DNA of 64,000 bases, taken from positions 17,236,001 through 17,300,000 of the forward strand of contig CM106586.1 of assembly GCA_048013815.1 (NCBI GenBank), written 5' to 3'. The notes under the pieces are model-generated. The model ran no database searches. It worked only from the letters and a program-made list of their open reading frames with translations, and was not told where the DNA came from. The position numbers were made by a program, and so were the translations under genes. This DNA is from Setoptus koraiensis. Lineage: Eukaryota; Arthropoda. Shown one piece after another: positions 33,601 through 46,500 of this stretch (position 1 is the first letter of the stretch; every line of letters starts with the position of its first letter).

Positions 33601-36600
33601 TTCTGTATATCCCTGTACATATATGCTCCCTCTCTTTCCCTTCCTCCGGCCAATGGCTTGTGCCAGTTAATGTCGCTCTGTGGACACCGAATCTGGGCCC
33701 GCCAACATGGCCAACGAAACAGAGCCATCAACGAGGATCTTTCTGCAGCTAACAATGTCTGGCACGGTTTTATCAACTATGCTTGCAATGGCAAACACTA
33801 AAAGCGATCAAACCCAATGAATCGTGTGTGTGGGCGAACCAAATTAGTGATTATATCATATAGATTATGTATATGTAGAAAGAGAGCGCGCGTGATCTGA
33901 GTGCTAGTTGTGGTCATGTAATGTTTATCCATCAGGGCACCTAGTACGGCTCATATAGCCATTGCTGACCAATGTGTACTCAAGCCATACCAGCCCCATT
34001 CCGGGCACAAGTTTGCCTGGTTATGCAACCCGACGGTTTATTGGTTTTGTATATATGGTATAAGTAGATGTGTTTCTGTGTGTGTGTGTGTGTGCCGACA
34101 AAATACACGAGACCTCACAGCAATGGATATATTGCGTGTCTCCATAGACTTTCGTTCGAGATGCGGCCCCATAAGCGACTAGCCAGTAGCCAATGTATTT
34201 GTTGTCATTGATATTATATACGGTAATATAGAACCCGTAAAAGTGTAAGGTTTGTCGTTGTGTGCAACGAGGCCATTAAATTGAATCACGGAATCATTGA
34301 CGAGCCTTTCGTGCTGGCCTCACTCGTAAAGTTATTTGTGCAAGGCACTAAAACTGCCCGCTAACTAAAACGACTCTCCAGAGCTCGTCGCCCTGATGTT
34401 GCCGGTCATTTCCCCCGGGGTGACGCATAAACAAACCGATCTATCAGGTGGTGGCAGCAATTTTTGCTTTTGTGTTGTCACGAGGCCCAGGTCTCATACA
34501 ATGTGCCTCAACATTTGATTTTGTCTCTATCAATGCATCCATTAACTTGAGTTAAATATGCCATTGCTGTTTTTAACACTTGTAGCTTGTATGGAGATCG
34601 ATTGCCTCAATATTTGTCTATTTAGTATATACAGAGTGTCGTTTAGTGGTCCGCTATAAGTGCGCTAAGCAGCGAGAAAACAAAATCAACCAGAACATCA
34701 CTTATCTTGCTGAAATGGTATTATTATTTTGGCGGATCAAAATTACTATTGTCGTGCTGCAATTCATTTAATACCAACAGCAGCATATATATTTAAGTGC
34801 TGCTGAACAAGTCTGTGTGCATCCGCACAACACAATTGTAGAATATAAAATATGTATTCATAAATCACTTTTGACAAGGCTTGATCGTGTTCCAGTATTG
34901 AGCTGACATTCTCACAATCACTTAGCGAGTTGTATAAGTGACCCTAGTAGGAAAAATGCCATTCCCGATACTTGGCGCGAATCGTGTGCACCAGCAACAC
35001 ACACACACACACTGTTTAGAGCCCCGTTCAGCTTTTTACTTTTGTTTTACTCAATGACCAATGTCCATCACCTTCGTTCTCATGGTGCCACTGAAGCGAG
35101 CGCCCTCAGTGGCAGTTCAGTATCCGTTATTTATGCTCGCATGAGCATCAGTTCCACAGGAAACTACAGTGATCTGGTAGGATAAAAAATAATAGCCAGC
35201 CGACTGGGTATAGTCCACGCTAAGTGCATGACGTGCAGACCCATTCAATTAGGGTGGCCACGCTATGATGTGAATTAAAATTTTCTCTCTGTTTGTTTTG
35301 CTAGTTGGTCTCGTTGTTGGTACATCGGTTAGTTTATACGCGAGGAGCCCTACATATACAGATGTTGTATTTAGTTTGTGTGTTGTGTGAATTGAATAAA
35401 GGTCGATAAATTGAACCCACCAGCTAGTCTAACATGACATGGCGGTTATATTGTTTGGATATTGTGTATCTTGATAGAACCACTATAGTATGTACAGACA
35501 TGAAACACAATGTCAAGCATGGAGTAACATAACTCTTACGTCTTTTTGGTGCTTATGTAACGTTTGGCAAACTAATCCACGTTTTGTGTAACTACAACAC
35601 GACACGCGAACCTTTTGACTAGGCACGAATTCTCGTTTCTTTGGCTAACGTAATTTAGAACCTTGACTTGTAGTAGTTGGTGTTTTTACCCGTCACTATA
35701 TATATATCGTCCTCTTTTTGTGCACAGCAAAGCTAATAGTTCGCCCCCAAACGCACAGATAGATGGCAAACATTTATCTCTGACTGGGGTCCAATATCTC
35801 TGTCCAATGTGTGCGCACAGAGAAACTACTGTCACTGCTTGGCTAATAATAGAAAAAAGACGATGGAACAGTTTGACTATAAAGACTGCCAGAGCTAACT
35901 GGCAAGTTAGCATAGCATCGACATGTTTGACTCGCGGACACGAAATAGAGAATAGTGTTCCCATTTCGTCCGTTGGATTGATTGACTCTAGCGATACCTG
36001 CTAAACCTGAGTTCGTTGTTGATTGGTGGCGGATTGCACTAGCTAACTTCACCTGTAATTACACTCAGACTTGAAATAGTCTTAATTTGGAATCAAGTTA
36101 GCAGAATTATTCGCTATGTCTAGATGAGGTACACTATAAACTATCTTAGTGTTGCTGTGGCTCTCTTATTAATGCTAGCAAAAAAGCTATTCGCAAATGA
36201 ATGGGGACTGCTCGAGTGCACGAGCTAACACAGTGAGTAGTCTCATGGCTGTTGGCCATAGCCATTAACAGGCTATGTTGTGCTGGATATCTACTTGCTT
36301 AGTGTCATTAGGTAGCGATAATTAGAATTTCTAGTATGGCTCCTATTTCTCTGTACTTCTTTGTAAACAAACACGTATAGTTGATAAGATACATTCACTT
36401 TGTGTCGTCCTTCCTAGTTTATTTGATCATGGGCAAAGTCGATCCAGGGCTCACAATACTAGTCAGCTAGCCATGAGTCTACGTTAATGGGATCTCTTTG
36501 AATAATAATGATTAACGGTATATTAAAACATAGAATAGAACCTCGCTGTATTGTTGCAATTGAACGCATGGCGAACCATGAGTATAATTCCAATTGGATG

Positions 36601-39600
36601 TGTGTGAGTACGAAAGCGCAAACGCGTATTATCATTGTGTGCACTATAACTGACATTAATCCATGATGCCAATGAATGATACTAGTCCATGAAATAGTTA
36701 GCTCGGGCACATTCATAATGAGAAATCAGCAAGATTAATGAGAGTAATGTGAATGATTAAACGATTCATGATTACGTTATAATTATCATTGCGCAAAATT
36801 TTGTCGCTGTTGGTTGCTTCTAGTCTGTCCGGAGTAAATAAGTGTGGCCACACACATCTTCCTTGTGTGGAAATGGCTGAAATAAGATTGTGTTAATGTA
36901 GTGGTCTCTCAATGTTTTGAATTCAATTCTTCTATGGTAGATAGTCTGTTATGGCCACAGTTTATGAACTTTGTTCCTTAGTACCAGTGGATTGTCCAAA
37001 GTCCGCCCGCTATCAGAATATTTTGATATTCTATTATATTTATTATAGACGAATGCTCTAAATAGAGTATATCTAGACTGAGTTATTTATACTGTTGCCA
37101 CCAGTTTGAATTTTCCGAACTGATAATGGTCATTTACTTGACAGACATGATAATTTAGTATGCGATGGGGTGTCATAATCCGGTTAGATCATAGTTCGCA
37201 GACCAGCAAGATTGGTGTTGTTTGTGTTAAATACAGTTATGAAATTGTTGTTGTTGCCTATACTCAACTACACTTATATTGCTTGAATCAATCGATTGGC
37301 AAGGAGCATTCTGCTAATGGTGCTTTGATGTTAATCGTAACTCTTCATTATCAGTCTAGCTTAAATATGCCATTCCGATAGAGGCAGATAGGAACACAGT
37401 GTCGCGAGTGACACTATAAAGACATACTGGAAATAGATATACCATATCTTGTTATTCCCAGAGTGAGGTTGGGCAGTATCATGCTCTCCCTCTCTCTTAG
37501 TGACACTGTCATCCATAATAACATAATCACTTATCAATTACAAACTGGGCCGTATCACGATGGCTGTTTATCATTTCTTTGTATGCCAGTTCCACTTTCT
37601 CTACTTCCCCTTACGCCTTTTATCGTCATAAATCTTATCCCGATATCTTTGCTCGTTGTGTGTGCCCTGTACCCGTTACTCGGACACTGCAACTTGCAGT
37701 GTGCACGTATGGCAGTGGCAGTACCGATGAAGTCTCTAGCAAGCTCGCCGGGGACAGCACAAATGAATGAGCAAAGGTTCCCTTCTTCAATCAGTAAATA
37801 TTATATTGTGTATTGGTCGTTCGTTACGTCGTCTCCATGCAGGGTCCAATCAGTGGCGCGCCAGCATTGTTGTTGGGTGTTGGCTATTGGCTGTTGCATT
37901 TGATGCTGGCGATGGTTAATATGCAAATTAGTTGCCTTCCTGACTTTCGGCTGGCGTTTAGTGTCTGAACGGCCAGCATGGAACAGAAAAACAAAGAGTG
38001 AGTTTTTGTGTGCGTTCAAGTTAGTTAGATTGCACGTCTGGGGCATCATGAACAAAATGAGCTGGCCCCCGGATTGCTCATTGGGGAACCGAGTCCCACT
38101 GACACTTTGTATGCGAGGCGTTGGTTCTCTGGCTCATCTCGCGTCCGCTGATGTGTACAAGTTTGGCACAGCCACGCACTGAGGGCCTTGCCAAGCTATC
38201 GGGTCCTGGAATGAATTTGGATTTTGCCTCGCAAGAGAAGTTGGCCGCTGAAACACAACGCTGCACTGTTTGAGCAAACTTTTTTGCGTGGCACACTCGC
38301 TAATGTTGTTGCCATGTTGCCAAGTCGCCATGTTGCCGTGTTGCCATGTCGCCGTGTTGCCGTTGCCGTGTCAAGGCTTACAAGTTTTACAGTTGATAAT
38401 GGTTAGCCCGCTGATGATGATGATGGTAATTGACGATGATACAAAATGATTTGAGAATGGAACGGTGCATGATGCCGGCGTCGAAATGATCATCGTCAAT
38501 CACACTAGAATAACTATGAATAATTAATGGTGATTAATAAGCGTGAACTGCCGTGCGTAGCCGTCCATCATCGATTTATTTTGCCGAGTCTTGAGCGTTT
38601 ATTTTACGTTGTAAAAATTCGCCCATCGACCTCTGGCAATGGGGCCGATCGGGCCGGCAGGAACTGGCACACACAAAGATATACAGACACACAGACGCAC
38701 AGACCGATGCACGGCGAGCGTGGTTGTTTTCAGTTGTTCAGTAGTGCAACGGCAACGGAGGAGGCCCTGTTACAGAGTATATCCGCGAGGACATGTTACA
38801 ACGATAATCGAATGATTTATGGCCAGCGCCAACGCAGTGGCACGCGCTACCTTCCCGTATGTGTGAGTGTGTGTGTGTGTGTGTTGGCACATGATTGAAA
38901 CGAGCGAACTTTTTAACCAGTGCACTCACACAGCCGCGCACACGCGTACACAGTTTACACGAATTCCACCCCTACAGACTCTGTAGTGCAGACTCTGTAG
39001 TGCAGACTCTGTAGTGCAGACTCTGGAGTACAGAGTGGTGCACAGGATGCAAATCGACGATGTAATGAACTGTAGTTGGGTTCACAGAGTGGGGGCATCA
39101 AGAGACCGCCGCCATCTTGACGACATTCAGACTGTAGATTGTAGAGCCAGAGCGCGCGCACACTGGAGAGAAAAGTTCTATTCGAGTCACAGCGCACACA
39201 CTGCTGCATACACATTGTATAAACGCACGCCCGCTAACTAGCTCAACTTTTTCTGTTTTGTTCTCGCCCCCCGTCCGATTGGATCGCCCCGTTTGTTGTT
39301 TGTCGCAACACTCTCTTTCGTAACGCGCATGCATGCGTTATAGATCCAACACAAATGGCACGAACAAATGTGATAGCGCCACGGCCGCATCCAGAGCAGC
39401 CAATAAACACGCCAGCGTCGCAGAGGAACGTTTCAATTTGCAACAACAACATGGTGATAATGACAACAACAGTGATGGAAAAAATCTGCAGGATTCCAAC
39501 GCGCTAACAAGAGGCCCAGAGCAACAACTATCGAACAAGCAACAACAATATTCGGCGCCGTTCGCAGCCAACCAACAACAGCGCCAACCAATGGTGGATA

Positions 39601-42600
39601 ATGTTGCAGATGATGCAGCACACAAAAATATCCTCTACAATTCTCGTCACCACAAGAAATCTCGCAATTCTATTGCGTCAGATTGCTCAGAATCCTCTAG
39701 GCAGCATCGCGACGATCGCGATGCCAACATCAAGTTGGACCACAAGACCAAAACGAATCATCATGAGCAGCTATTAAGCATGACAACGCCGACTAATCAT
39801 AATGATATGATGACCGCCCCATCACTGGACAACACCAAACACCATATCCATCAATGGCAATCGACTATATCTGCTAGCACTGTTGGCAACACCACCAATA
39901 GTCTTCTCTACAACGAACACGATAACAGCAATCATGCACTTGTGAATAGATTGCAAACAGCTATTGCGCAACAACCAATTACACCTAATGCCACCGCAAG
40001 AAACGGCCAACAGCAGTCGGCCACCAACAGGAGAACGCTTGCAACTTTTCAGCGAACCAGACATATTAGCGATGATCATTGCCTCAATCAACAGCAACAA
40101 CAACAACAACAAAACAATTCTTTATTCTTGGTGGAAAACTCAAACAGAACAACAGTTCCTACTAACAGTAATGTCATGATGAATCTTAATTCGAACCGAC
40201 AGCAATGTTACAATTTTAACGCTGCAATCATGGATGATCACGAAGATCATCTATATCAAGATATTCAGGAAAGCGACAATCAAATCAACAACAATAACAC
40301 TGTGCCCAATCATTATCAGAGCCCCCTATATACTGCACCATCTTTTGCCCCTCATTACGCGTTGAATAGTGAAACCATCAATCATCAACAAAATTTGAAA
40401 GCTAAACTATCACAAAACCCCTGGCTCATGTCGGCCTCTAATCATCACCAGCAACAGCAGTTAACACCCAGTTACAATCATCAGCCCCTCATCCCGTGCC
40501 CGGGCACTAATCCTGATGCTGTCACCACATTGATTACACCGGCCCATCTTGAGCATCATACAACAACGCGAACACCAAATGCAAGTCATGACGGGCATGT
40601 ACTATCAATTAATCATAATAGCACACTCATTAGTGATAATCATGCAAAACATGTACCTTTTCAATTTCAGCCCATTGCAAATTTATCGTCACATAATATG
40701 CTGAATCAACCGATTGGTTTAAGTAGTCAAATGTTGCATACATTTAACCATTCTTCGTTGGTGGCTGATAAAGCTTTGCTGAATCAGCATCACAATCAGA
40801 AAAGACATCATGAGACCTCCACAGGTAGGAAACTCTTCAAGAGTATCTTAGGCCAGAGTGTCTCGGTGAACCAAAGCCAGCCTCAACTCAACTCAAACGG
40901 AACTACATCCGCTTCTTCGCCTTCCACCTCTAGTTGTTATGGTGACTCTACAACTAGCGCCAACCATTTCACTCAACATCTTTCTCATAACCATAATAAC
41001 AAGATCATACTCATGTCCAATTCAAGAGGCTCATTCGATGCTATCCCAAAACAACGATCATTCATTAGTGATCAGAATCTAGGCTATTATCACAAAGTTA
41101 CACCAACAAAATTTAGGGGTTCCTCGGCTTTCAGATTTTTTCTGAATCCCAAATGCGGGGCAGCTAGTGAGAATAGACTCTGTTTTTATCTGATATTGCT
41201 GCTCATGATAGTTTTTGTTTGGCTCGGTATCGTTATCACAAAATACGGTGAGTATTAGAATTAGTTTTTTTGTATTCAAGAATATGATTACTTTAGAAGT
41301 TATTTTTTCTAATAGAATATACAATAAATTGTTCCAACAGATCTTTGGCCTCGCCGTCAGACAGAAAGATTAGAAAAAGGTCCCAACAGTGCTACCAAAT
41401 TCGACTATACGTCCATAGATTCCTATGATAATGCTACAATTTTGTTTGAAGGGACATTCAACTTGAGGCCGCATGGATCATACATGATAACTTATCCAAA
41501 TCGAGAAGTAACAGTTCCATCTTCACCATGCCGCATAAAATTGGATCCCCAACTTATAGATTCCAACACTCAGTTCGGTGATTTAAGGAACTCGAGCTCC
41601 CCTTTGGTAAACTTTTTATTCATGGCCATGATAAACAAACCACCAACCCTGTCAGATAATATTATAATGTTTTCAGCAACAACAGACTTGAATGATAGAA
41701 TGCAATACCAAATATTCAAATGGCCGAAAACTCCTTCCAGTGACGAGTTGATGCCGATAGATAATAACCAGCAATTGCCGTCCATGGCATGCCTTCAGCC
41801 CGGCAATTGGTGGTTCTATGCTCTGAATAATAATGATAAAGTTGGAATCAAAATCAAACTTAGAATTCTATATCAAGATCGACTGCCGACATCCTCTAAT
41901 CCACCAAATGGTAAGTAATTTGCATTTCTATAAAAATCTGGTTCGCCATGATTGTTCTACCGAAGCATGTCTATAACTTGTAACGTTGACAGGGTTCATT
42001 CTTGAAACGAGCTTCCCCAATTTGTCTCTGAATACTCTTTGATAGTACTAAATAGCCATCATTTGTTTGTTTAAGCAACTATGCCTATGGCAAATGAACC
42101 GAAAGAAGAGTAGACCTTGATTCACATCAAGCAATTCATAGTCAACTCTCATGGATAGGAGGTTTACTTGGTTTAGGTATTGGGTCTATTGTAATCTTTC
42201 GGCGCCAAGCACCTCTCTGATGCTGGTCTACGTCAGATTTGAGGCCTTTGTTTATTTACTGCCTTCGTTAATGATGCTAATGATTGCGTAATTGTGTATG
42301 CACTAGTTAATTCGGACACGCTTTCGTTGATGATTCATCCTGTATTACGCGTGGAATAAACAAGCTGTCTAACAAAATGAGAAACAAGCAGATTTGTTGG
42401 CTCGTATGTGAAGTGAGAGCGTTGTCGCGTGTGTTGTGTTTACAACTAGCTACAGCACCAAGAACAACTTGCTAATTAAAGTGGACAAGGCAAGTTGTGC
42501 TATTGTTCGTGAAGGATAGTCAGTTAATATTGGTCTCGTTACATTTAGGGCTTGTTAAGGAAATGGAAATTTCACAGTCACATCTTATCTACTAAGAATG

Positions 42601-43472
42601 AGCATCGCCTCATCAGTATATGGTGGACATAAGCGAATGGACCATGAGGAATCGTGCCACTCAGAGCATAATTTTGATCGGTATTGCATCAAATCGAACT
42701 AGAAATCTAGAAATTTCAGGGACTGTCATAAGTGATAATGAATAGGCGAAAATGTGAGGCGAATGGGGAGGTTCGGATGATTCTATCTATCTTCAGAGTA
42801 ACTTGTCGGATATAACACACGAAATCGACATCTGTAATGTGTCCATAAAATTCGTTTTCTTTCTGGTGCAAATAGTAGTCCATACAGCTAGCCCTACTCG
42901 GTTGGCTGGACACACTAATAAAAGGAAGTGCTTACTAGCTTCAGCACTACAGTGACCAAGGTGCGACCATGGCACATATCCTTGAGATTTGGCATTTCTA
43001 CAGAAATCAACAATAATCTATCTTAACAAGCTAGCTAACACTTGACATGCATCCATACAGTTGGACGTCTATGTGAGTGATGGCTTAGATGAAGATGTAT
43101 GGCTTCCATTGACTGATCCATATCCGTTTTTACCAAAGAAAACTTGGACATATACTATCATCATTTTGAGGGCTGCAACACTCTCTCAGCTGATCTATTG
43201 TAAGCATACAATTCATTTGGTTGGTGCTAAAAGAGCTTTCAATGTATTAGCTACATAGTCACAAGATTTGTGATTCAACTAATGGCATTCTGTATACATT
43301 CTGTATGTGATGATCTAGAAATGTGGTAGTCGAACAATGTAAACGTCAAAGAAAAAGAGACATAGGCAAGATGGAACGGAACAGAGTGTATGGCTAAAAA
43401 ATGTACAGAGAGGACATCCGATAGTGGCAGAGACAATTCTGGCTCGCAGAAGAGTCAATCATGTAGTCTCTG

Positions 43473-43514
<42 letters not shown>

Positions 43515-46500
43515 GTTTCTCCGCGACCAAAGATAGATGATATAATAACCAATAGTGTGTTGGTTATATACTAATACCATCTAGATTATCAAGCATTATC
43601 TCCATTTCCAGATAGGATGAAATGAGTTATATCAAGAGATTGAATGCAGCATTACTATCATAGTTTTGCTGCTCTTTCTTCCTCTGTGAGCAGCACCAAC
43701 AGACACTGGAGGCTAGCGGAGGGCTTTGTTCGCCATAGAATAAATCAAATTATTTTCAGTACACACACAATATCCATGTTGTACTCTCAAGAACCATCAA
43801 CATCATTGGTTCAGATCCTCTGGCTCTGGTCCATGTGTTGTGTAGTTAAAGAAGAAGGCCATTCTATCTCTGTCCTCCTCTCCCGCAGTATATCGCGAGT
43901 TGCTGCCAAGTGCGATAACAACTGCAACATAGTAGTGTGAAGATAAATAATAATAGGGCGAAAGAGCCAGAGTGATGATAATTCTATTTGTCATGCACTA
44001 CCATTGGCTGGTTGCAGTCCATGTCAATAACTGTTTTGCCATTGGCCATCGTATACAGTTGGCCCAAGTTGTAGGGACGTGACTTGTCATATATCGTTGC
44101 GATCGTGGGCGCCTGTGGCGTGCCAAGCCTGTTTCTCTTTCTTGTTGTTGGTGTTTTTTCCTCGTTGCCGATTGCCGTCTACCACTACTACAGCCGCCGA
44201 TATTCTGTTCTGATCCTTTGTAAATAAGTTGTCAGATTGCAAATAGTGAATAGACAGCAGCGAAATGGTTGCATTGTCCAACAGTGTTGCTCCTTATTAG
44301 ATTCGATTGCTCGAAGCGGCAAACGCGCCCACTACTTGTGTGGTGGCCCGAATAACTCCCCGGTCTCTGCGGATATGATTATTTCTTGCAAATAAGCGGG
44401 GAAGAAGAAGAAGAAAATTTCAAGTTTAGCACAACAAATATCCAGACACAGTACAGTGTTGTCTTTGATCAACAGCAAACCAAACGCTGCTCTCTATGTG
44501 ATAATCAATAATCATTAACTGGATTGGGAGAGCTAGAGGCCAAACAAGCGCCGCTAATAAAATGTGTCCACTCATCTTTTGTTGTGCGCCTATAGTAGCA
44601 ATCAGTAATAGCTGCAGCAGCAGCCGAAGCAATAATGATAACAATGGCAATAATGATAATCAACATTATTGGAGCAAATTATTATTATTGCCCAATAGTC
44701 ACTGGCTATATGTGGGTGCTTGCCCAGTCGCTCGTACACCTCGTAATTGGTATTTATTGTTCATGGTATCGGACAGTTGGCACCAACGCCGCTAGTATTG
44801 TTGTCATTGTCAGATATCATACAAATTCATCGTTGCTTCGCTCACAAATCATATAAATAAATGCAATAACATGAGCTAACCACGCATTGTTGGCTCATGG
44901 ATATGTGGACGCAGCAGAGAGTAATTTATTTAATTACAGGCGATTATCCAGTTGGCGCAACTGCGGCAAGTAGGTGACACGCAGTCGTCGGACATGTCCG
45001 CTGCACGCTTGCTGTGCAATTCAGCTTAAGACTACTAAAGACTCATCGTCCAACAGACAGTTTGGTAGAAATGAACTAATTTCAGCCTATACACGGACAT
45101 GATGTAATAATACTCTGGCATGGTCATAATGAATATCCGTTAGACGGGCGAGAAATCATTCAAGAATGACGGCGTACACATGTGTCCAGATCAATGTGAT
45201 GGCTCCAAACTAATTCCTATTCCATGTTCTTAGGCGTGTTGGCTGAATTGAGATGGTCTGTCTGACAGCACAGTGACGCACTTCGGCCCCAAAGACGACA
45301 CGCATAGTGGACCACCTAATAATGATTGGGGATTACCACTGAGACACAACCGTTTATACGGCTTCTCTCGTGTCATAGAACTCATAACAGATAGTTGAAT
45401 TGCCAGTTGACGAGATTCGCCATAATGAGAGGGACCTATGACCGTCGGACTATCGACTGTTTGAATCTTTCACTGTCGCTCCTAGCATAGATTATATATT
45501 CATGAATCAATTATTGGCCAAATCGTAAATCAAACTTCAACACGACATGTATTTGCACGCAAACACACATGTGGCAGTGAGGTCTATATCGCCAATAGCA
45601 GCAACACCAGCATCCAACAATCGTACGCCAAAGAGACTAGCCTCTAATGAATTTATTGGCCTACAAACATTGCCTATTCGATGGTATGTAGTAAACTGCG
45701 ACTAATAGTTGGAGCCGAATGATGCCATCATTATGATGGGCAACGTTCGAACAAACAGCATTTGGCGCATTCATTGCATCATTTCTACTCTACTTCAAAT
45801 CGTTGGTGACATTTCATTACATGTCATAATGTGATTGTGTTGTTACGATGGTTATTGTGTGATAGATTGGACAGTTGCTCTACCAGAGAGAGTATATGGT
45901 GAAAACCATAGTTGCCTGCTCCTAGAACCAACGAACGATATAAATGACCGAGGCACAATTACAGCAACAGCGAATGCGACGACAAATAGAACGTGATGAT
46001 TGGAGGTTTGGCGCTTATAGTTTGCTCCAACGCAATAGAGATATTCCTGAAAGAGGCTCACCAGTGACAGCTTATTTGTCTTCGGCAGCATGTTTAGTTT
46101 CATTCTGGGTGCAAGCCTGTATAGGGGGACGTTCAATACTGTCGAAACTGGAGAATTTTCCACTGTAGTTCGCTGTTAAATAAAAAACGTGCGCTAATTC
46201 AAAGGGACAGAGGAGAGTGAAAATTGAATTCTTAGCAACTTGTCTGGGGTACTTATTTATTCAAGATTTGCGTGAGGGCTAAGTTGGGCGCTAGACATCC
46301 TATATTCACCTCTTATATATCGGCCATCTTAATAGACAAATACAAATAACAATAAATGACAGCCACATGTACTTACAGCATTTTATGAGTGTTTGTCTCT
46401 TGTCGCGCATTTTCCTCGTGGCCCTGTCGCGATATTTATCTAGCCCCGGGCGTGTTCAAAAGCGACTGCATAACAAGATTGATTTATTCAGGTTTCTTGC

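Larger units (their letters stand above)
27655..39343 (+). other. Teneurin intron 1, 11.7 kb
   Basis: It starts GTAAGT and ends GTTATAG after a pyrimidine-leaning stretch. No nested gene is supported. The first third is GC-rich with CAG/TTG-type triplet runs (28228-28251, 28819-28902) and CA tracts; the rest is AT-richer and featureless apart from the repeats listed. Confidence 0.55.
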
